Assembly (NCBI RefSeq): GCF_036226465.1
Contig: NZ_CP108476.1
Coordinates: forward strand, 6,138,001-6,202,000
Source of the DNA: Kitasatospora sp. NBC_01250
GTDB taxonomy: Bacteria; Actinomycetota; Actinomycetes; Streptomycetales; Streptomycetaceae
Reading direction: 5' to 3'
DNA: 64,000 bases
Shown here: piece by piece, positions 50,972 through 59,138 of the stretch
Numbering within the stretch: the first letter of the stretch is position 1
Layout of the letters: every line of letters starts with the position of its first letter
Notes under the pieces: generated by a model
The model's input: only the letters and a program-made list of their open reading frames with translations
What the model was told of the DNA's origin: nothing
The model's database searches: none
Program-made: the position numbers and the translations under genes

Positions 50972-52701
50972 GCCGCCTCCTGCTCGGTGAGCTGGGAGAG
51001 CACGATCTCCCGGTATGTCGGGTTGTCGGCCATCAGCTCGTGGTGCGTCCCGGTGCCGACGACCGCGCCCTCGTCCAGGACGACGATCCGGTCGGCGTCG
51101 CGGATGGTGCTCACCCGCTGGGCGACGATCACCACCGTCGCGTCGGCGGTCTCCTGGGCCAGTGCCGCGCGCAGCCTGGCGTCGGTGCTGTAGTCGAGCG
51201 CCGAGAAGGAGTCGTCGAACAGGTAGATCTGGGGCTTGCGGACCAGGGCCCGGGCGATCGCCAGGCGCTGGCGCTGGCCGCCGGAGACGTTGCTGCCGCC
51301 CTGGGCGATCGGGGCGTCGAGGCCGCCCTCCAGGCGCTCCACGAAGTCCCGGGCCTGGGCGGTCTCCAGCGCGTGCCAGAGCTCCTCGTCGCTGGCGTCG
51401 GGCTTGCCGTAGCGCAGGTTGCTGGCCACCGTGCCGCTGAACAGATAGGGCTTCTGCGGTACCAGGCCGACCAGTTCGGCCATCGTGGCCGGCGCGATCT
51501 CGCGCACGTCCACGCCGTTGACCAGCACCTGTCCGTCGGTGGCGTCGATCAGCCGGGGGATCAGGCTGAGCAGGGTGCTCTTGCCGCTGCCGGTGCTGCC
51601 GATCACGGCGGTGGTCTCGCCGGGACGGGCGATGAACGCTATCCCGCGCAGCACCGAGGCCTCGGCGCCCGGGAAGCGGAAGTCGACGTCGCGCAGTTCG
51701 AGGTGGCCGTGCTGACGCAGCTCGGTGACCGGTGCGGTCGGTGGCACCACGCTGGAATCGGTGTCGAGCACCTCGATGATGCGCTCGGCGCAGACCTCGG
51801 CCCGCGGCACCATCATGAACATGAAGGTGGCCATCATGACGCTCATCAGGATCTGCATCAGGTAGGACAGGAAGGCGGTCAGGGCCCCGATCTGCATGCC
51901 GCCGCTCTCGATCCGGTGCGCGCCGAACCAGAGCACGGCGATGCTGGAGATGTTCACCACCAGCATCACGGAGGGGAACATGAAGGCCAGCAGCCGGCCG
52001 GTGCGCAGCGAGAAGTCGGTCAACTCGTCGTTGGCGCCGCCGAACCGCTGCTGCTCGTGGGTGTCCTTGACGAAGGCGCGGATCACCCGGATACCGGTGA
52101 TCTGCTCGCGCAGGATCCGGTTGACCGCGTCGATGCGCACCTGCATGCCGCGGAAGGCCGGGCGCAGCTTGCGCACGATCAGATAGATCACCAGGCCGAG
52201 CAGCGGGACCACGACGATCAGCAGGCTGGAGAGCGGGACGTCCTGGTTGAGCGCCATGACGATGCCGCCCACGCACATGATCGGCGCGGCGACCAGCAGC
52301 GTGAAGGAGGTCAGCACCAGCATCTGGATCTGCTGGACGTCGTTGGTGGTGCGGGTGATCAGCGAGGGCGCGCCGAACTGGCCGACCTCGCGGGCCGAGA
52401 AGCTCTGCACCTGGTCGAAGACCGAGGCCCGCATGTCGCGGCCGATCTGCATGGCGGTGCGGGCACCGAAGTACATGGCACCGACCGAGGCGATCATCTG
52501 GACCAGGGTGATCGCGAGCATCACCCCGCCGATCCGCATGATGTAGCCGGTGTCGCCCTTGATCACCCCGCTGTCGATGATGTCGGCGTTCAGGGTGGGC
52601 AGGTACAGGGTGGCGACGGTCGATACCAGCTGGAGCAGGACCAGGAGCAGGATGGGTTTGGTGTAGGGCCTCAGGTGGGCCCTCAGGAGTCTGATCAGCA
52701 C
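50968..52701 (-). CDS. ABC exporter half-transporter (first subunit of a pair)
   Basis: Membrane-ATPase fusion of 577 residues from GTG 52701 (LIRLLRAHLRPYTKPI), preceded by GAGAG. The open frame extends 54 codons further upstream, but that part is unlike the family. Six helices lie at about 15-300. The ATPase has Walker A GSTGSGKST, a canonical VSGGQRQ signature and Walker B IYLFDDSFSALD, where the catalytic Glu is replaced by Asp, and Gln in the switch (AQRVST). With the partner this makes one degenerate and one active nucleotide site, as in heterodimeric exporters. First gene of a two-gene operon. Confidence 0.9.
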   Translation of the reverse strand: MLIRLLRAHLRPYTKPILLLVLLQLVSTVATLYLPTLNADIIDSGVIKGDTGYIMRIGGVMLAITLVQMIASVGAMYFGARTAMQIGRDMRASVFDQVQSFSAREVGQFGAPSLITRTTNDVQQIQMLVLTSFTLLVAAPIMCVGGIVMALNQDVPLSSLLIVVVPLLGLVIYLIVRKLRPAFRGMQVRIDAVNRILREQITGIRVIRAFVKDTHEQQRFGGANDELTDFSLRTGRLLAFMFPSVMLVVNISSIAVLWFGAHRIESGGMQIGALTAFLSYLMQILMSVMMATFMFMMVPRAEVCAERIIEVLDTDSSVVPPTAPVTELRQHGHLELRDVDFRFPGAEASVLRGIAFIARPGETTAVIGSTGSGKSTLLSLIPRLIDATDGQVLVNGVDVREIAPATMAELVGLVPQKPYLFSGTVASNLRYGKPDASDEELWHALETAQARDFVERLEGGLDAPIAQGGSNVSGGQRQRLAIARALVRKPQIYLFDDSFSALDYSTDARLRAALAQETADATVVIVAQRVSTIRDADRIVVLDEGAVVGTGTHHELMADNPTYREIVLSQLTEQEAA

Positions 52702-52899
52702 TCGGACACTCTCGTTGTCGACGGGAGGATTCGTACCCTCATTTTCTGCCTTCCCACCGCAGGGTTGCGGCGTTATCACTCGATCCGGCCGGGGCCGGGC
52801 CGGGGTCGCTGCGCTCGTCCCCCATCGGTGAACGGGCCGGTGCCCACCACCGGTTTGCTGCACCGGTGCCTTTGGGACGTGTCAGACATTCGTGCCCTC
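52702..52899. other. Divergent intergenic region between the ABC operon and the acyl-CoA ligase
   Basis: About 200 bp with no gene. It includes the unbelieved N-terminal extension of the ABC frame and presumably the ABC promoter, for which I see no convincing box. Confidence 0.4.
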
Positions 52900-52929
52900 T
52901 TAACAGGGGTGCCCTGTTGGGCCTAGGCT
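52900..52929 (+). promoter_or_regulatory. Promoter and palindromic operator of the acyl-CoA ligase gene
   Basis: -35 TTAACA (52900-52905) and -10 TAGGCT (52924-52929), 18-bp spacer. A perfect palindrome AACAGGG-GTG-CCCTGTT (52902-52918) overlaps the -35 box and spacer, as expected of a repressor site. The leader is about 115 nt. Confidence 0.65.
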
Positions 52930-53048
52930 GTCGCCAGTCTTGTTACCCGCCAGTTAATTACTCGCCGGTCACCAAGCCCGTCGGGTGGTCCACCCCTCAG
53001 CCCCCGTACGGAATCCACCCTCGGCCACCTGGTCCCCCGGAGGTCTCG

Positions 53049-54962
53049 TTGAGTTCAGCGCAGTCCGTCATCGGCTCCGACAAGATCGCCGGGCGCCCGG
53101 CCTCAGTGGCGCATCTCTTTCTCAGTAGGGTAGAGGCCACCCCGGACGACGAGGCATACCGGTTCCCCGTTCCGGTCGACGAGCACGCGGCCGACGGTGC
53201 ACCGGGCGCCGAGCAGTGGCGCTCGCTCAGCTGGGCGCAGACCGCCGTGCGGGTGCAGCACATCGCGGCCGGCCTGATGTCCCTGGGCATCGAGTCCGAG
53301 GACCGGGTCGCGATCGCCGCCTCGACCCGGGTCGAGTGGATCCTGGCCGACCTCGGCAACATGTGTGCGGGCGCCGCCACCACCACCGTCTACCCGAGCA
53401 CCAACGCCGACGAGACCGGCTTCATCCTCGCCAACTCCGGCAGCCGGGCGCTCTTCGCCGAGAACGCCGCCCAGCTCGCCAAGGCGGTCGAGCAGCGGGA
53501 GCAGCTGCCCGCGCTGTCCTGGGTGATCCTCTTCGATGCCCCGGCCGAGCGGCCCGAGGCCGAGGGCCTGACAGTGCTCACCCTGGCCGAGCTGGAGGAG
53601 CGCGGCGCGGCCCACCTCAAGGAGCACCCGCAGGCGGTCCGCGAGGCGGTCGACGCGCTGGACCCCGAGCAGCTCGCCACCCTGATCTACACCTCCGGCA
53701 CCACCGGGCGCCCCAAGGGCGTGCGCCTGGTGCACGACTGCTGGGCCTACGAGGGCATCGCGCAGCAGGAGAGCGGCCTGCTGCGCGCCGAGGACGTGCA
53801 GTTCATGTGGCTGCCGCTCTCGCACGTCTTCGGCAAGACCCTGATCTCGGGCCAGATCGCCACCGGCCACGTGATGGCGGTGGACGGCCGGGTCGACCGG
53901 ATCATCCACAACCTCCCGGTCATCAAGCCGACCCTGATGGCCTCCGCGCCGCGGATCTTCGAGAAGGTCTACAACGGCATCGCGGGCCGGGCCAGAGCAG
54001 AGGGCGGGGCCAAGTACAAGATCTTCCTCTGGGCGGCCAAGGTGGCCCGCGAGTACGCCCGCACCACCCAGGACAACCGGATCGCCACCGGCCGCGACAG
54101 CGCTCCGCTGGCGCTGTCGGTGCAGCACGCGATCGCCGACAAACTGGTCTACGCCAAGATCCGCACGGCCTTCGGCGGCCGGCTGCGCGGCTCGGTCTCC
54201 GGCAGCGCCGCGCTGGCCCCCGAGATCGGCTACTTCTTCATGGGTGCCGGCGTGCCGATCCTGGAGGGCTACGGGCTCAGCGAGACCAGCGCCGGCTCGG
54301 CGGTCAACCCCGCCGAGGACGTCCGGATCGGCACCGTGGGCCTGCCGCTGCCCGGCACCGAGGTCCGGATCGCCGAGGACGGCGAGATCCTGCTGCGCGG
54401 CCCCGGCGTGATGCGTGGCTACCACGAGGACCCCGAGCGGACCGCCGAGGTGCTGGAGGCGGACGGCTGGTTCCACACCGGCGACATCGGCGAGCTGGGC
54501 CCCGGCGGGTACCTGCGGATCACCGACCGCAAGAAGGACATGTTCAAGACCTCCGGCGGCAAGTACGTCGCGCCCAGCGAGGTCGAGGGCAAGTTCAAGG
54601 CGCTCTGCCCCTTCGTCAGCAACATCCTGGTGATCGGCAACGGCCGCAACTTCTGCACCGCGCTGATCGCACTGGACGAGCCGGTGATCATGCAGTGGGC
54701 CGCCGAGCACGGCCAGAAGGGCCGCAGCTACGCCGAGGTGGTCGGCTCGCCCGAGGTGCACACGCTGATCGAGGGCTTCGTGAAGAAGCTCAACGGTGAG
54801 CTGCAGCGCTGGCAGACGGTCAAGAAGTTCACCATCCTGCCGCGCGACCTGGACGTCGAGCACGGCGAGCTGACCCCGAGCCTGAAGATCAAGCGCCCGG
54901 TGGTCGAGCGGACCTACGCCGAGGCCGTCGCGCAGATGTACGCGGGCGCCAACGAGGCCTGA
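53049..54962 (+). CDS. Long-chain fatty acid-CoA ligase (AMP-binding, FadD15-like)
   Basis: Activates fatty acids with ATP to acyl-CoA for degradation or lipid synthesis. TTG 53049 is selected by GGAGG 5 bp upstream; the product has 637 residues. AMP-binding motifs are LIYTSGTTGRPKGV near 215, the YGLSETSAG motif near 413, and WFHTGDIGELGPGGYLRITDRKKDMFKTSGGKYV in the hinge region near 475-505 (given in shorter parts as HTGDIG and DRKKDMFK). The C-terminal catalytic lysine is in LTPSLKIKRP. It is monocistronic and closed by a 14-pair terminator. Chain-length preference cannot be read. Confidence 0.92.
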   Translation: MSSAQSVIGSDKIAGRPASVAHLFLSRVEATPDDEAYRFPVPVDEHAADGAPGAEQWRSLSWAQTAVRVQHIAAGLMSLGIESEDRVAIAASTRVEWILADLGNMCAGAATTTVYPSTNADETGFILANSGSRALFAENAAQLAKAVEQREQLPALSWVILFDAPAERPEAEGLTVLTLAELEERGAAHLKEHPQAVREAVDALDPEQLATLIYTSGTTGRPKGVRLVHDCWAYEGIAQQESGLLRAEDVQFMWLPLSHVFGKTLISGQIATGHVMAVDGRVDRIIHNLPVIKPTLMASAPRIFEKVYNGIAGRARAEGGAKYKIFLWAAKVAREYARTTQDNRIATGRDSAPLALSVQHAIADKLVYAKIRTAFGGRLRGSVSGSAALAPEIGYFFMGAGVPILEGYGLSETSAGSAVNPAEDVRIGTVGLPLPGTEVRIAEDGEILLRGPGVMRGYHEDPERTAEVLEADGWFHTGDIGELGPGGYLRITDRKKDMFKTSGGKYVAPSEVEGKFKALCPFVSNILVIGNGRNFCTALIALDEPVIMQWAAEHGQKGRSYAEVVGSPEVHTLIEGFVKKLNGELQRWQTVKKFTILPRDLDVEHGELTPSLKIKRPVVERTYAEAVAQMYAGANEA

Positions 54963-54976
54963 GTCGCATGATCACA

Positions 54977-55021
54977 CCGGTACGGCGCGACCGATCGGCC
55001 AGGTCACTCGCGCCGTACCGG
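54977..55021 (+). terminator. Terminator after the acyl-CoA ligase, abutting the hemW -10 box
   Basis: Perfect 14-pair stem CCGGTACGGCGCGA / TCGCGCCGTACCGG with a 17-base loop. Its last base is the first base of GACAAT (55021-55026), which lies 6 bp before ATG 55033 of hemW and may be its -10 box. Confidence 0.8.
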
Positions 55022-55026
55022 ACAAT
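55021..55026 (+). promoter_or_regulatory. Possible leaderless -10 box (GACAAT) of hemW
   Basis: GACAAT with 6 bp to ATG 55033; first base deviates from TANNNT. Confidence 0.4.
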
Positions 55027-55032
55027 GGACGC

Positions 55033-56271
55033 ATGCCCTCCGCACTCCCCGACGGCGAACCCGTGCCGTCCGATGGTTCGCTGCCCGCCCACGCCCTGAC
55101 AGGGCTGGGCGAACGGCCCTTCGGCTTCTACCTGCACGTGCCGTACTGCGCCACCCGCTGCGGCTACTGCGACTTCAACACCTACACCGCCACCGAGCTG
55201 CACGCGCAGGCCGGACGTGGCCCCGTCGCCACGCAGGAGACCTACGCGCAGAACCTGATCGGCGAGATCCGGCTGGCCCGCAAGGTGCTGGGCCCGGTCG
55301 ACCTGCCGGTGCGCACCGTCTTCCTCGGCGGCGGCACGCCGACCCTGCTGCCGGCCCGTGACCTGGTGGCGATGCTGGGCGCGATCCGGGAGGAGTTCGG
55401 GCTCGCCGCGGACGCCGAGGTGACCACCGAGGCCAACCCCGAGTCGGTCGACCCGGCCTACCTGACCGAGCTGCGCGAGGGCGGCTTCAACCGCATCTCC
55501 TTCGGGATGCAGAGCGCCCGGCCGCACGTGCTCAAGGTGCTGGACCGCCACCACACGCCCGGCCGTCCGGAGGCCTGCGTCGCCGAGGCCCGCGCGGCCG
55601 GCTTCGAGCACGTCAACCTGGACCTCATCTACGGCACGCCGGGGGAGTCCGACGAGGACTGGCGGGCCTCGCTGGCCGCCGCGATCGGGGCCGGACCCGA
55701 TCACGTCTCCGCCTACTCGCTGATCGTCGAGGAAGGCACCAGGCTGGCCGGCCGGATCAAGCGCGGCGAACTGCCGATGGTCGACGACGACGTGCACGCC
55801 GACCGCTACCTGATCGCCGAGCAGGCGCTCGCCGAGGCGGGCTACGCCTGGTACGAGGTCTCCAACTGGGCCACCACCGAGGCCGGCCGCTGCCGGCATA
55901 ACGAGCTCTACTGGACCGGCGGCGACTGGTGGGGCGCCGGCCCCGGCGCGCACAGCCACGTGGGCGGCGTGCGCTGGTGGAACGCCAAGCACCCGGCCGC
56001 CTACGCCCAGGCGCTCGCCGAGGGCCGCACGCCGGCCCAGGGGCGCGAGGTGCTGCCGGCCGAGGACCAGCGGGTCGAGCGGATCCTGCTGGAGCTGCGC
56101 CTGGTCGACGGCTGCCCGCTCGACCTGCTCACCGCCACCGGGCTGCGCGCGGCCGAGCAGGCACTGGCGGACGGCCTGCTGGCCGCCGAGCCGTTCGCCG
56201 CCGGACGGGCCGCGCTGACCCTGCGCGGGCGACTGCTGGCCGACGCGGTGGTGCGCGACCTGGTGGACTGA
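55033..56271 (+). CDS. hemW: Radical SAM heme chaperone HemW
   Basis: Heme-trafficking radical SAM protein, long misnamed coproporphyrinogen oxidase. It has 412 residues. The Fe-S motif Cys39-xxx-Cys43-xx-Cys46 lies in YLHVPYCATRCGYCDF, and HemW lacks the fourth cysteine of HemN, consistent here with GYCDFN. Further features are FLGGGTPTLL, DLIYGTPGE and the C-terminal HRHNELYW-like RHNELYWTGGDWWG stretch. hrcA and dnaJ lie further downstream, the usual neighbourhood in actinomycetes. Confidence 0.95.
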   Translation: MPSALPDGEPVPSDGSLPAHALTGLGERPFGFYLHVPYCATRCGYCDFNTYTATELHAQAGRGPVATQETYAQNLIGEIRLARKVLGPVDLPVRTVFLGGGTPTLLPARDLVAMLGAIREEFGLAADAEVTTEANPESVDPAYLTELREGGFNRISFGMQSARPHVLKVLDRHHTPGRPEACVAEARAAGFEHVNLDLIYGTPGESDEDWRASLAAAIGAGPDHVSAYSLIVEEGTRLAGRIKRGELPMVDDDVHADRYLIAEQALAEAGYAWYEVSNWATTEAGRCRHNELYWTGGDWWGAGPGAHSHVGGVRWWNAKHPAAYAQALAEGRTPAQGREVLPAEDQRVERILLELRLVDGCPLDLLTATGLRAAEQALADGLLAAEPFAAGRAALTLRGRLLADAVVRDLVD

Positions 56272-56289
56272 GGCCCTGCGGGGGCTCGG

Positions 56290-56318
56290 GCCTGTCCGAC
56301 AACATCCATCGGACAGGC
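56290..56318. terminator. Bidirectional terminator between hemW and the DUF3097 gene
   Basis: GCCTGTCCGA / TCGGACAGGC, 10 pairs with a 9-base loop, between convergent stops at 56271 and 56324. Confidence 0.8.
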
Positions 56319-56323
56319 TCTAG

Positions 56324-57154
56324 CTAGGTCCCGGGCTCCGTGACGAAATCGATCAGCTGCTCGACCCGGCCGAGCAGGGCCGGCTCCAGGTCCTTGTACG
56401 AGTTCACCGAGGCCAGGATCCGCTTCCAGGCGGCCGGGGAGTCCACCGGCCAGCCCAGGCGGCGGCAGATGCCCTCCTTCCAGACCTCCCCGTAGGGCAC
56501 GTCCGGCCAGCCGGGGATCCCCACGCTGGCCGGCTTCACGGCCTGCCAGACGTCGATGAACGGGTGGCCCACCACCAGGACGGCCTCGCCGGTGACCGCC
56601 GAGGCGATCCGGTGCTCCTTGGTCCCGGGTAGCAGGTGGTCCACCAGCACGCCGAGCCGCCGCTGCGGGCCCGGGCTGAACTCGGCCACGATGGCGGGCA
56701 GGTCGTCGATGCCCTCCAGGTACTCGACCACCACGCCCTCGATCCGCAGGTCGTCGCCCCAGACCCGCTCGACCAGTTCGGCGTCGTGCCGGCCCTCGAC
56801 GTAGATCCGCGACTCCCGGGCGACCCGCGCCCGGACCCCGGCGACGGCGACCGAGCCGGAGGCGGTGCGAGCGGGCCCCCGGGCCGGCGCGGGCCCGCTC
56901 GGGCGGACCAGGGTGACCAGCTGGCCGTCCAGCAGGAAGCCGCGCGGCACCAGCGGGAAGACCCGGTGCTTGCCGAACCGGTCTTCCAGGGTCACGGTCG
57001 GGCCCTCGGCCGTCTTCTCGCAGCGCACCACCGCGCCGCAGAAGCCGGTGACGACCTCCTCGACCACCAGCTCCCGCTCGGCGGCCACCTCGGGGGCGGG
57101 CTGCTGCCGCTTCCAGGGCGGGGTGAGATCGGGACCGTACTGAGTGCTGCGCAT
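56324..57154 (-). CDS. DUF3097 family protein
   Basis: Actinomycete-restricted protein of unknown function, 276 residues. It starts MRSTQYGPDLTPPWKRQ, carries SRIYVEGRHDAELVERVWGDDLR near 115-137 (TOPRIM-like acidic pattern EGRHDAE), and GVLVDHLLPGTKEHRIA and VWKEGICRRLGW further on. The EGxxDxE-like pattern suggests a nucleic-acid-related TOPRIM fold, but this is inference. A TATAGT box 6 bp upstream of the ATG on the minus strand indicates a leaderless mRNA. Confidence 0.88.
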   Translation of the reverse strand: MRSTQYGPDLTPPWKRQQPAPEVAAERELVVEEVVTGFCGAVVRCEKTAEGPTVTLEDRFGKHRVFPLVPRGFLLDGQLVTLVRPSGPAPARGPARTASGSVAVAGVRARVARESRIYVEGRHDAELVERVWGDDLRIEGVVVEYLEGIDDLPAIVAEFSPGPQRRLGVLVDHLLPGTKEHRIASAVTGEAVLVVGHPFIDVWQAVKPASVGIPGWPDVPYGEVWKEGICRRLGWPVDSPAAWKRILASVNSYKDLEPALLGRVEQLIDFVTEPGT

Positions 57155-57160
57155 GGAGGA

Positions 57161-57166
57161 ACTATA
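57161..57166 (-). promoter_or_regulatory. Leaderless -10 box (TATAGT) of the DUF3097 gene
   Basis: TATAGT on the minus strand (57166 to 57161) with 6 bp to the ATG at 57154. Confidence 0.7.
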
Positions 57167-57208
57167 GGAAAGCCCTCGGGCGGCCCCGGGACGGACGGCC
57201 CGTCAGCC

Positions 57209-57793
57209 TCACAGGCCGGGCGCGCCCCAGACCGGGAACCAGCGGCTCAGGTCGTTCTCCAGCCGCAGGTCGTTGCCGAGCATCGCCTTCACCTGGAGCT
57301 CCAGCGGGCTGTTGCGCCGCTCGCCGCCGCCGGGCATCGGGGCGAAGGGGTAGAAGGAGCCGCGCTTGTAGAGGTAGACCAGCGCGAGCGACTGCCCCGC
57401 CTCGTTGCGGAAGCCGACCAGTGAGCAGAGCAGCTGCGGGCCGAAGCCGTTGGCCTCCAGCTCGCTGTTGACCGCGTGCAGGTCGTTGACCAGCTCCGGC
57501 AGCTCCTCGGGGGTGTGCCGGGCCAGCAGCCAGGAGTAGCCGTACTCGTCGCGGCTGGCCTCGACCGGGGTGCCGCCGTTCGGCGTGTCGGCGTCCAGCA
57601 GGGCCCGCACCTGGCGCTCCACCTCGCCGAACGCGCCGCCCTCGACCGCGGCGAAGCAGACCGAGCCGAGGCCGGTGGGCGTGAAGCCGGCGGCGGCCTC
57701 CAGGGTCAGGGCGGCCGAGGGCACACCGAAGAGCTGGTCGAGGTCCGGCTTGACCGGCTTGGTCCGGCCGAGCAGCGAGTCCAGGAATCCCAC
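57209..57793 (-). CDS. pspAB: PspA-associated protein PspAB
   Basis: Protein of 194 residues assigned to the PspAB family on its start (MGFLDSLLGRTKPVKPDLDQLFGVPSAA, here in short form GFLDSLLGRTKPVKP), on GYSWLLARHTPEELPELVNDLH near 85-106 and on its place next to htpX. PspAB occurs with PspA-type membrane stress systems in actinomycetes; no pspA lies in this window. It is soluble with no helix crossing the membrane. It follows htpX by 65 bp, with a 9-pair hairpin (57814-57841) between. The family name is recalled, not tested. Confidence 0.68.
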   Translation of the reverse strand: MGFLDSLLGRTKPVKPDLDQLFGVPSAALTLEAAAGFTPTGLGSVCFAAVEGGAFGEVERQVRALLDADTPNGGTPVEASRDEYGYSWLLARHTPEELPELVNDLHAVNSELEANGFGPQLLCSLVGFRNEAGQSLALVYLYKRGSFYPFAPMPGGGERRNSPLELQVKAMLGNDLRLENDLSRWFPVWGAPGL

Positions 57794-57813
57794 GGGTTGT
57801 TCCTTCCAAGCGG

Positions 57814-57841
57814 GCGCTCCCCAGCGCGGGCCGGGGAGCGC
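57814..57841 (-). terminator. Hairpin between htpX and pspAB
   Basis: GCGCTCCCC / GGGGAGCGC, 9 pairs with a 10-base loop. It could attenuate pspAB relative to htpX or stabilise the htpX mRNA end. Confidence 0.55.
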
Positions 57842-57858
57842 GGCGGGGTGACCGGAGG

Positions 57859-58785
57859 TCAGCGTCCCAGTTCGGCGGAGATCTTGCCCAGCTGCTCGAG
57901 GCGCTGCTCCAGGCTGGGGTGGGTGGAGAGCAGCTGCGAGGCGGTCTCCTTGGCGCTCAGCGCGGGCGCGAAGTAGAACGCGTTGTACGGCTGGGCCTGG
58001 CGCAGGTCCTTGGTCGGGATCGCGGCGATCTGCCCGGTCACCTTGGTCAGCGCCGAGGCGAGCGCGCTGGGCCGGCCGGTGAGCTGGGCGGCGGCCCGGT
58101 CGGCGGCCAGCTCGCGGTAGCGCGAGAGCAGCCGGGTGAGCAGGAAGCTGATCGCGTAGACGACCATGCTGACCAGCGGGATGAGGATCATCGCGATCGC
58201 GGCGCTGTCATTGTTGTTGTTGTTCCGGTTGCCGCCGCTCATCATGCCGCTGTAGAGCGCGATCCGGGTGATCGCGCCGGCCAGCACGCCGAGGAAGCCG
58301 GCCACCGTCATCACCGCGACGTCCCGGTGCGCCACGTGCGAGAGCTCGTGCGCCAGCACGCCCTCCAACTCCTCCGGCTCCAGCCGGCGCAGCAGCCCGG
58401 TGGTGACGCAGACCACGGCGTTCTCCGGGTTGCGCCCGGTGGCGAAGGCGTTGGGCATGTCGTTGTCGGCCACCGCGACGCGCGGCTTGGGCATGTCGGC
58501 CAGCGCGCAGAGCCGGTCAATGGTGCCGTGCAGCTGCGGGTACTGCTCCGGGGTGACCGCGTGGGCGCCCATCGCCCGTTCGGTGATCTTGTCGCTGAAC
58601 CAGAACTGCGCGACGAAGAGACCGCCCATGAGCAGGACGATCAGTGGCCAGGCGCCCCGCAGCAGGACGATCAGCACACCCGTGAAGCCGACGTACAGCA
58701 GCCCGATCAGGAACATCGTGGTGACCATCCGCCCGGTCAGTCCACGATCGGGAGCGAAGCGGGTGTGGGGGCCGGACGCCGACAT
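57859..58785 (-). CDS. htpX: Membrane zinc protease HtpX
   Basis: M48 protease that degrades misfolded membrane proteins. Start ATG 58785 gives 308 residues and is chosen because AGAGGAG lies just upstream; an ATG at 58830 lies upstream of the likely transcription start. Two helices (about 19-41 and 45-63) precede the zinc motif His146-Glu-Leu-Ser-His150; two more follow. The loop after residue 185 contains five consecutive Asn (GGNRNNNNNDS) coded by GTT repeats on the plus strand. A -10 box TACGTT at 58813-58808 gives a short leader. pspAB is cotranscribed. Confidence 0.94.
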   Translation of the reverse strand: MSASGPHTRFAPDRGLTGRMVTTMFLIGLLYVGFTGVLIVLLRGAWPLIVLLMGGLFVAQFWFSDKITERAMGAHAVTPEQYPQLHGTIDRLCALADMPKPRVAVADNDMPNAFATGRNPENAVVCVTTGLLRRLEPEELEGVLAHELSHVAHRDVAVMTVAGFLGVLAGAITRIALYSGMMSGGNRNNNNNDSAAIAMILIPLVSMVVYAISFLLTRLLSRYRELAADRAAAQLTGRPSALASALTKVTGQIAAIPTKDLRQAQPYNAFYFAPALSAKETASQLLSTHPSLEQRLEQLGKISAELGR

Positions 58786-58807
58786 GGCTGCTCCTCTTTG
58801 GTCCTTC

Positions 58808-58813
58808 AACGTA
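58808..58813 (-). promoter_or_regulatory. -10 box (TACGTT) of htpX
   Basis: TACGTT on the minus strand, 23 bp before ATG 58785. Confidence 0.5.
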
Positions 58814-58996
58814 TCCACCGGGTTTTCCATCGCCCGAGCGGTCCTTGCGGGTGCTCAGGTCTCAGTTGCTATCGATGCTGCCACTTCGTCCGGCGCCGGG
58901 CACCACCCTGTCCGGAGACGTTCGCACCAGGCGTGTCGTGCCCGGCGGACCGGGACGTCATGCGGAGTGATCCGCGCGGCATCCCGGGCCAGGGCG

Positions 58997-59025
58997 TTCC
59001 TGCGATCGGACCCGGGCCTTACACT
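58997..59025 (+). promoter_or_regulatory. Promoter of hrcA-dnaJ2
   Basis: -35 TTCCTG (58997-59002) and -10 TACACT (59020-59025), 17-bp spacer; start near 59032, so the CIRCE element lies at the first transcribed bases. Confidence 0.6.
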
Positions 59026-59038
59026 GGCAGGTACGGTT

Positions 59039-59065
59039 TTGGCACTCGTCTGGGCAGAGTGCCAA
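59039..59065 (+). promoter_or_regulatory. CIRCE operator of hrcA
   Basis: TTGGCACTC (59039-59047), 9-bp spacer, GAGTGCCAA (59057-59065): a perfect 9-bp inverted repeat matching CIRCE (TTAGCACTC-N9-GAGTGCTAA) except for one symmetrical change. HrcA binds such sites. Confidence 0.9.
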
Positions 59066-59138
59066 GCCGATCACCGGGCAGTACTTGTCAGGGCAGGACC
59101 TGGTACCTGGACAACGCGCGAAGAGGGAGGTGCGTGCC

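Noticed and set aside
58210..58230. GTT microsatellite in htpX suggesting phase variation
   Set aside because: It is a trinucleotide repeat, so slippage keeps the frame and only changes the number of Asn residues in a loop.
58880..58975. Possible 31-codon frame after a TATCGAT sequence upstream of hrcA
   Set aside because: Pro/Arg/Gly-rich, no ribosome-binding site, no family character; cannot be separated from chance.
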